Assembly: GCA_030272585.1 (NCBI GenBank)
Contig: BSYQ01000015.1
Span: 1,302,001-1,366,000 of the forward strand
DNA from: Bryopsis sp. KO-2023
Lineage: Eukaryota > Chlorophyta > Ulvophyceae > Bryopsidales > Bryopsidaceae
Direction of reading: 5' to 3'
Length of the DNA stretch: 64,000 nucleotides
The position numbers and the translations under genes were made by a program. A model generated the notes under the pieces. That model worked only from the letters and a program-made list of their open reading frames with translations, had not been told where the DNA came from and ran no database searches. Shown here piece after piece: positions 56,413 to 64,000 of this stretch (within the stretch, counting starts at the first letter, position 1; every line of letters begins with the position of its first letter).

Positions 56413-59400
56413 ATGGAAAGTGTGGATAAGAACGACGTCGAAAACATTCCAGGTTGGTTGAGCAGCACCCCACCTATCGTTTTTTTCGTCGCGTTCTAAG
56501 CGCGTTTTGCCAAAAAAAAACAAAAGAAAACCCACTGCCGTCCCCGTTCGTGTTGAATCCCAACGTAATCGCTAGTAGGACGGAAATAAAAAAGAGTGGA
56601 AGGGAATCAGCAGAGGGCGTGCTTTCAGTTTTCGCGCGGGGGGTGGAAAGGAATCGAGCGTCGAGAAAAGTTTCGTCGACGAGCGGAGGGGTCGCATAGA
56701 AACCTGTTTTCTGGCTTCGAGGGGTTGTGTTTTCCTCTGTTTGCTTTATTTTTTGGTCGATTGCGCCTTTTTTTTTCTTTGTCCCAATTTGGAGAGGCGA
56801 GAAAGAATGGAAGCGTTGGCATCGAAACCCGAAAGAAGCGATGTGGAGAAAAGTTTGAAACAGCATGTGGGGTTTGGAGGCGACGAGATAAAGAGCGACG
56901 CGCTGTCTGATATTCAAGAAGGTGCTTTCGAGTTTTCGCGCGATTGTTATTTTTTTTCTGGGTTGAGAATTTCGGATTCCGATGCCTTTCCAACCAAAAA
57001 CTCCCTTCAGCTTATTGTACACTGTTGTGCCCCTTTTTTGAATAATAAAGAAAAATAAAAAGATAAAAAATGGGAAGGACAGTTATACAGGAGAGGTGTT
57101 TTTCAATATTAAATCCCTCCTTTTTTTAGATCGCCCTTTCAGATCACATTTCCAGATCCTCGGCAAGATTTTTCTTAAATTGTTGTTCATATTTTTGAAT
57201 ATTGTTCAATGCTTCTTAATAAAAAGAGCGATTTATTTATTTTATTTATTTATTTGTTTATTTATTTATTTTTTGGGGGGGGGACCTGGTTCTTTCCCTC
57301 GATTTTTTTGTTTTCGTGTATTTACACAAAGACTAATTGTTTTGTTTCAAACAGTGATCAAAGATTTTTTTTTAAATGATTTTTGGGGGCTTGAGGGAAG
57401 GGGTTGATAAAATCAGCACTTTTTTGGAATGCAGAAAAAGTACCTAACACAAGACAGAATATCTTGGCTGGTGTCCATAGAAAAACTCCTCCTCCAACCA
57501 AAGCTGATACTTTGGAGTCTTTGCGAGTGGTAAGCCCCGATCCAGTACTATATTAAGTTCTATATTTGTACTATATTTAGTTCTCTATTAGTACTAGATT
57601 TAGGTATATATTTGTACTATATTTAGGTAGTGCAAGTATCTAGATTTCTTATTTTCTTATTTTATCCCCGTTAAAATTACCACAGATTGCAGCTTCTCGG
57701 AATAGATTCTGAGTGTCCGATGTTTATTCGTTGTTTTTTTTAATTCATTCGTTTGAATATTTATTACGAAATTACCTGTGTTGTTTTCCATTTTGTCATT
57801 TATTTTTATTTTATTTTTTTCATTCGATCGTTTTTTTTCTTAATTCTTTAATTTATCGTAATATATTTTTTGCTTCCTGTGCTCAGAAAATCCCCATCGA
57901 TCAGCTGAACAATGAGGAGCTCATCGACAAATGCAAGCGGCTAATGGCTGAGGTCGAATATCTGCAGTAAGAATTTTATCGCTTCGACTCCACATATTTT
58001 ATATAGATATATCAATCCAATCATCTTGAAAAAAACACCTCTTCAGCTCCTGTCTTTTCTTTCTCAAAATTCCACCCCCCAAAAACTTCAGAAAGCTTTT
58101 TTCCCCCCCTCAAACAGTTGGGCATATAATTTGACCCCCCCTTTTTTTTTACTCCACTTTATCCAGACAACAAGTTGCGAGAAAAGAGGAGCAGAAACAG
58201 GCAGCCCTGAGATTATTGAGGCATGCTAAGAAAAAGCACGTGGATCAATCGGCGGTGGTTCCGACGCTGAGTCAGGCCATCAACAGTTTCAAGGAAAAAG
58301 CTGGGAAAGAAGAAGATGCCTCCCCTCGATCTCAAGCAGGCAGCGTGGCTTCTCGAGCCCCCTCCATCGCTCCGTCAGTCATGAGTCTCGGCAAAAGAAG
58401 TGAGTTCTGTGATCATCTCTTTTTTTTGAAAAAGTACTTCAGTACTTTAGTCCTTTACTACTTGAGTTTTTATGTGTTATGTTTTTCTTTTTTTCTTTTT
58501 TTTTTGGGGGGGGGGAAACAAACAATATTTTAGTGAATTTTTTTCTTTATTCTATTTTATTTTAATTTATGTATTTTTTTATTTTTTTTTTTGGGGGGGG
58601 GTGGAACAAATAACATGCCGATAGGCTGCTCTTCTTTTTCATTGAACTCCATTATTTTAAAGTTTTGAAAAGCTATTTTGAGAGCTTTTTTTTTAAACTC
58701 TTGATGTTACTTTCGAAGAGTAGTTTTCTTTCAGCTTAACTTTGATTCTTTATGTGCCATGTTTTTTTTTTAATTCTTTCGTGCGATTTCATTTTCGAAT
58801 ATAAAACTTATGACAAAGGACGAAAATGAAACAGGCAAAAAATATGTATATTGAATAATCGTGATAAACGAGGAAAAAGCTTTTGTTTGTTTTCTTGAGA
58901 AAATATTTCCTGTTGTAGGTCTGGCAGGGAGCTTCGCTTATAGAAAGCCAATGGGACTGAGGGAGTTGGTGGAGCCCGATGTCAGACTGGCACAAGTGCT
59001 CGATAAGTAAGTCCATTAGAAAATCCTTCTTGGGAATCAATCCATGTATTGGATCATCAGCAGCCACCATGTGAATTTATTGTTTTAATAAAATTATTAT
59101 TTTCATTTTTTCCACACACGGTCCTGACTTTACCCCCAGAAAACTATTTCTTAATTTTACACAGTGCTTTTTCGTTTTATATACTCTACAAGATGATAAA
59201 ATAAGGTCATTTTGATGTGTGTGTTTTTTTGTTTTTTTTCTTGCTTTTTTCTTTTTTTTTAATCCAGGTTGAGTTAGGAGCTTGTCTTGATTTTTTTTTC
59301 TTGATTTTTATTTTATTTTTTAATCCAGGTTGAGCTCGGAGCCTGTCTTGAGTGCGTTGGAAGGGGCTGTGGATAAATTACAAAAGAGTGCAGTCAACAA

Positions 59401-59425
59401 TATCACCAGAGGGGGCAGGCAATGA
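56413..59425 (+). CDS. Coiled-coil protein with Ser/Pro-rich linker, family not recognised (210 aa)
   Basis: Exons 56413-56452, 57435-57529, 57887-57966, 58167-58399, 58919-59006 and 59329-59425 total 633 nt with consistent phases. N-terminal tail has VPNTRQNILAGVHRKTPPPT. Residues about 50-85 form a likely coiled coil (EELIDKCKRLMAEVEYLQQQ then ARKEEQKQAALRLLRHAKKK). A low-complexity Ser/Ala/Pro linker follows (PRSQAGSVASRAPSIAPSVM), then a C-terminal part with MGLRELVEPDVRLAQVLDK and an amphipathic helix. An alternative first exon at 56807-56921 has the same phase. Intron 5 carries a duplicated 3' splice region. No known family comes to mind. Confidence 0.7.
56807..56921 (+). other. Candidate alternative first coding exon
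   Basis: ATG at 56807 opens 38 codons (MEALASKPERSDVEKSLKQH...) ending CAAGAAG|gtgctt in phase 1, the same phase as exon 56413-56452. It can therefore splice in frame to 57435 and give a different, longer N terminus. Preceded by pyrimidine-rich DNA. Confidence 0.45.
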
Positions 59426-61178
59426 TACAATTTTTTTTTAATATGCTTTTTTTTATTTATTTGAAAAAAAAAAAACAAAAAAAAACACCCTGCTTGGGTA
59501 CATGGGAACATGATGGGTCGGGAAAAAGAAATCCAAAAAAACTATGAGGGAAAAAATGGCACAATTTCAAACCAAAACAAAAAAGAAAAGAAAAAGACAT
59601 CAAGAAGAAAAAAAATATAGTTCAAACGGCGAAAGAAAAGCTATAGAATATCTTTTTTTTGTTTCTGTTTAAAACAAATACTGGCACCCTCTGTTAATTT
59701 TCTCGATATATTAAAAAAAAAAACAGGGCGGGGGGCAGGGAAGACAGAGGCTCCGGAGGGATTTCAAAGGGATTGGGGGTGAAAAAAAAAAAAAGCTAAA
59801 AACAAAAAACAAAAAAGGAATATCAGAAAAAGCAATGAGCAAAAACAAAGTCTACTAGAAAGCGGTAGCAGGTGTGTTTCTGTTTTTGAAAGGGGGTGAA
59901 AAAGCTTTTCGATCGAAAAAAGAGAGTGTGTATGTGTGTTGGGGGGGGGAAAGGGCGAAAGGATGTATCTTCTTTTCTTTCATGGCTTGGGTTTTTTCGA
60001 GGGGTCAGGGAGGGGGTGTGTAAATAATTCTATTTTCAGGGTGCAGTTGTGAGCAGGAATCGTGTGTTAGCAGATCTTGCGTTTCTTGGTGCTTGTTCCA
60101 CATTTGGGAAATTTTGCAACCGGTATGAAGGGGTGGGGGAACAAAAACTGTATGGTCTGGATTTCGAAAAAAGCAAAGACGACTTCTCACAAGCATGGCG
60201 GCAGAAAACCATTCATCCTGGGCTCTTTTTTTCTTCTTGTCGGAAAAACGAATCATTTTTGCATTCAGCCGCACCAACTTTCAGGATTGACTAGACCTTT
60301 CAAGTTCAATCTTTCTGTGATTGCTGTTTTCCAGCATTCCTGCCATGTTTTGTTTTCTTAATATAAATAAAAAAATGAGCAACCGATGAGGGACGCCCAC
60401 CCCCCACCCCCCACCCCAAAAAAAGTAACCATAATATAGCTCTTCCTTCAATAACCTGCCCCTGTGAAGCTGGGTTGCCTCTTCAGATATCCGTGTCTTC
60501 AATTGTGAAACCACTCCAGGCGATTTGCAATCTGAAAATTCTTGAGCAAAGTTTGAAATCAGCTACCACTCACCAGCCTGCAGCTGTGTGTAGTGCACTT
60601 CAATGAACAATTTTTCGCAAAGTCATTGCCAATAGAAAATGTTGCCTGTAGTGTTCCGAAGAGGATTGGTAATTGGGGTTACCCATTTCGATATGCTAGT
60701 CTGACCAAGGATGATTATTAAGTTGGTTCTCAGGAGCACAGACTCAACATCAAGCAAGTAGCTAACTGCCAGTTTTTGGTGATTGATTTTTTATTTTTTT
60801 TTTGAGAGAAAAAAAAATCCCTTTCTGTAGACTTAGCGCAGGGACTTAGCATGTTGGAGTTATGGTCGGCATTACTCCATCGAAAAAAGGATGTGCTGTC
60901 ATCTCTGGATAATCTTTTCTTTTAAGAATTAATTTCGTCACTCTGTGGAAACTGTGGAAATCCTTGTCAAGCTCCCAGTTTTTTCCTATTTTAAAAATGA
61001 TTTTTTTTTCTTCCGTTCTGCAGTTTGGCCTCAGTCCAGCCGATTGTGTCAAGGATTAGTAATAATGGTGTTTTTTAGGGAGGAGGAGAGGAAACCCCAC
61101 AATCAACATATCTTGAAAGTTTGATTGCAATTTGCAACCACCCACTTTTAGCACAGTGGTTTGCGGACAAGCAATATA
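59426..61178. other. Intergenic, homopolymer-rich, no gene recognised
   Basis: A/T/G runs in the first 600 bp, then mixed sequence. ORFs up to 94 codons look non-coding. Confidence 0.5.
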
Positions 61179-61457
61179 CTGTAATACGCAAATCTTTCGC
61201 GCTGCTTTAGGATCGCTCGTCTTTTTTTTCGCCTACCTTATTTTCGTCTCCACAGATGGGCACGAAAATAAAGCAGTGCGAAAATAAAGCAAACGCGTGA
61301 TTGGGTATAATCTGTAGTTACAAACTTGCGTACCTGAATAGCCTTGGTTTTTCCGCCTGCTTTATTTTCGTTCCTGCTCTTTTTTCGCCTACCTTATTTT
61401 TCGTGCTTTGGTCCGCGCGCGAAAATAAAGCAGCGCGAAAAGATTTGCGTATTACAG
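61179..61457. mobile_element. MITE, 279 bp, TA-flanked
   Basis: Terminal inverted repeats of about 33 bp start CTGTAATACGCAAATC and differ by one indel between ends (TTTCGCGC against TTTTCGCGC). They are flanked by TA on both sides (61177-61178, 61458-61459). Subterminal GAAAATAAAGCA and TTATTTTCG motifs repeat inside. There is no ORF. TA duplication fits a Tc1/mariner-type transposase acting in trans. Confidence 0.8.
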
Positions 61458-62143
61458 TAACACAACGGGTGAAAACGATCAAAAGTCTCAAAAATTCGAT
61501 GTCTTTTTTAAACGAAAATGTACCAAGTGTTCCTGCTTATCATGGGTGAATCATTTATTCCATCAAGCCAACCGACCAACTGGCTAACTCCCCAGTGTTT
61601 TTAAATTCCGACCTATTAGTCATTCCACTAACTCGGCTATGCACACCAATGTCACACTCCGAGCTAATCAGTGATTACTAATCACTGATTAGTGACCACT
61701 CATATCATAGAACCGCTCACCACCCAACCCCGCCTCCGAAAGCACATTTGAGAAAAACGCGACTGCCGGAGAAAAAACCCTTGAAAACGATATCTTTCTT
61801 CTTTTTGAGCGCAAATCCCCACACACACTTGAAAACAATTGAGGGGAAAAAATGATATACGGCTGACCAATATCAAGTGTCTTTCCTCCTCTTGTTTTAA
61901 TAATTCAGATAAAGATCTCAAAATTCCTCTTTCCCCCCCCCCCCCCCCCCAAAAAAAAACAAGGAAAAAAACAATCGGTAAATATTAATCAGGATCAATG
62001 TCAAAACTTCCACAACTCTCCGTTGTCTATTTTTTTCCGCTCAACAAAACTTTTCACCAAATAAACACAGCAACGTGCATATCATTCATGGTCAGAATTT
62101 CAAAAATTTCACCAACAGTAGATATGATGCTCCAATTTTTAAT

Positions 62144-62149
62144 TTTATT
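62144..62149 (-). terminator. Poly(A) signal of the NOS gene
   Basis: AATAAA on the minus strand about 20 nt after the TGA stop. Confidence 0.5.
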
Positions 62150-62166
62150 TTTTTCTGAAACAAATT

Positions 62167-64000
62167 TCAGAAAACATCTTCATAGTAGCGAGCATCATTC
62201 ACGATTTTGTTGAATGACTCATCGCCTCCGACCGATCTTAGGGCTTCCGCTACTCCAGCTGCCATTTTTGATGCTCCACAGACATACACACAACACATCG
62301 GGTGGTCGAGCAGCTCCTTGAATAACTCGGGTTCACCCAGGATTTTGTGCTGAACGTATTCGCGTATACCCTCCTTGGAAAACGCCAGCAACGTTCTAGT
62401 AATCGCACCCTTTTCGACCGCCTGGATTCATTTCCATGACATAAAACACACACACACACATGTTGGGTGAATGAACGAACATAACCAACCCTCCACACAG
62501 TCGGGGTCGATTGGGCGGGTGCTCAGCTAGTGGGATTACAGGTAAAACCTACCTCCCTGACAGGAATTGCTTTTTTTTCTTAATTCTGCAAGCATATCAA
62601 GGGGTTTGTGTTCTTCTGAAATGAGCGTCGACAATGGGATGACATTACCTGGTTGATTTCCTGCTCGAACAAGAAATCTGTGGTGCTGGTCCTGCATCCA
62701 AAAACCAACACGCAAGTGCCCAGATTCACCCCTGCTTCGATCAGCATTTCACGATGCTGCCAGAAACCTCGGAGCGGTGCAATCCCCGTTCCGGCAGCCA
62801 CCATGATAATTGGAGCTCGATTGTCCATGGGCAGCGAAAAAGCGGATGGGTGCAGCTGAAACTGCATTACGCTGCCAGGCTCGATGGAGCACATGTGGCT
62901 GCTAGCAACTCCTAACCGTTTGACTTCATCAGGGGTGGTGTAAACCACTTTCCCCACCGTCACATGCACCTCCTCCCCCACTTTCCGCTTGGACGAAGAA
63001 ATGGAATAGTACCGTGGGATGTTCAGGGGCATCAGCGTCAAGATCAAACCCAGCTCTATTTTCTTGCTGAGGCTGGGACACCGATCGAACAGCTCATACC
63101 ACCGAACGCTTTGAATCTTGCCTTTCTTTTGGCTGAGATTGGTCAGTAATTCCACGTCCTGTGCGTCGGTGGCGTAATGTGCTAAGCACATGCAGCTCTG
63201 AGCATCGACCTTTTCTCTGGCCCCAGCAGTCCATCTCAAAATCATCCGCAGGGTGGTCGGCTTATCCTTGACCTGGGCTATGATGGGTGCCAACTCCTCC
63301 CCCTCCTCCAGATCGTGGTCAGACAGGCGGACGGCAAAAACTGCATCAGGGTCGTCGACACCCAAGTTGGAGGCGAAACTCTTCAGTTCGTCGTCGTAGA
63401 ACCGATTTTCCGGCATGATGGAAACGTGGTCCCCCGGAGTGTAAGGTGGATTGCCACAATTGCTGATGTCGACCCTGACCAGGCATGTGGAGCTGCCAAA
63501 TTCATCGTCACTGGCCTCTTTCAAGAGCTCCTTGACCTCCAGCACGGTGCCCACCTGCCAAAACTCGGCTGAGGTTTTTGCATCACGTTGGGGCACCCTG
63601 GCCTGAGGAAGAATCTGCTCCAGAGTCATGGCCACCACATCCTCCTTTGATAGATTTTGGATGGTTGGGATGGCATGCTCCAGCAGACTCTTCTCTGAGA
63701 CGATGTCAGACAGGCTTTCCTTGATGCGTGTGTACTCATTCCTCTGGGTCAGCTCCTCCAATCTTTCCACCATGTTGTGAGTCCACTCATAAAACACTCT
63801 CTTGGTTCCACCCATTTCGTCACATTCCCCCACTTCTGCGAACGGCACTGCCCCACAGCCCGCAATCAATTGATTGAATCTGGCAGCACCTCCACAGAAA
63901 TGCACATACCTTGAGCAACCGAATCCCAGGACGGCGTATGGCTTGCCTTCCAAAGCTGGGCAGTTTTTACCAGCCAAAAACGTCTCAAATTCATGTGCTT
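62167..64000 (-). CDS. Nitric oxide synthase, reductase region, 3' exons (gene runs off right edge)
   Basis: Two exons: 64000 (edge)-62649 and 62421-62167, phase 0 between them, intron gtaatg...cag. The visible 534 or so codons cover the end of the FMN/flavodoxin domain (YAVLGFGCSRYVHFCGGA, GECDEMGG), the linker and the FAD domain (PYTPGDHVSIMPEN, FAD motif RYYSISSS). The NADPH domain follows (MVAAGTGIAPLRGFWQHRE, LVFGCRTS, HPMCCVYVCGASKMAAG), with the C terminus DARYYEDVF stop. RY(H/Y)ED(I/V)F is the typical NOS ending and sets it apart from cytochrome P450 reductase. The frame continues upstream at the edge (HEFETFLAGKNCPALEG). The haem oxygenase part is expected to the right of the window. 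Known role: NADPH electrons pass via FAD and FMN to haem for NO synthesis from arginine. Confidence 0.88.

Overview
The window is eukaryotic nuclear DNA. It has two halves: a transposon and satellite block (1 to about 37.9 kb) and a gene-bearing block (about 38 to 64 kb). The genes are interrupted by many GT-AG introns. They include a GID/CTLH-type RanBP9/10 orthologue, a GATA factor with a CX2CX18CX2C finger and a nitric oxide synthase (NOS) reductase region. The GATA finger resembles plant, fungal and amoebozoan types more than animal ones, while NOS is known from animals and from the slime mould Physarum. I therefore infer a myxogastrid-like amoebozoan, with an early-branching animal as the alternative. 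This is an inference, not an identification.

Left half. A 467-bp satellite (30346-37911, 16 full units plus one partial) abuts a nest of LTR retrotransposons. I name the elements alpha, gamma, delta, epsilon, zeta, A and B. Reading junctions and target-site duplications (TSDs) gives the order of insertion. Alpha (+ strand gag-PR / RT-RH) lies in the satellite. Delta (+) lies in the alpha gag, and epsilon (-) lies in the 3' LTR of delta (TSD CCTTT). Zeta (-), a sister of alpha, lies in the alpha protease (TSD GCCGTC). Gamma (-) lies in zeta (TSD GATACT). B (-) lies in zeta (TSD CTCGGT), and A (+) lies in the 3' LTR of B (TSD CACAGT). A, B and epsilon are large non-coding derivatives. All elements with a visible primer-binding site use TGGTTTCGGAGC. 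The alpha/gamma/delta/zeta/A/B group ends in TGTAACC...GGTTACA.

Two features of this group stand out. First, neither coding family has an integrase: RNase H is followed almost directly by the 3' LTR. Second, the termini are A1 - internal - B1 - A2 - B2. The 3' LTR ends in 7-10 extra bases that the 5' LTR lacks, and these copy the bases just upstream of the 3' LTR. B1 and A2 meet at the palindrome GGTTACA-GC-TGTAACC. This resembles the split repeats of tyrosine-recombinase retroelements, yet the elements make 6-bp TSDs.

Right half. After a gene-poor stretch with a 102-bp tandem repeat come a RanBP9/10 gene (-, 11 coding exons, 441 aa), a GATA factor (-, 5 coding exons, 298 aa), a small membrane protein (-, 134 aa) and a coiled-coil protein (+, 210 aa) that start 207 bp apart head to head, a TA-flanked MITE, and the 3' part of an NOS gene (-, running off the right edge). 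The exon models close in frame at every junction I checked.
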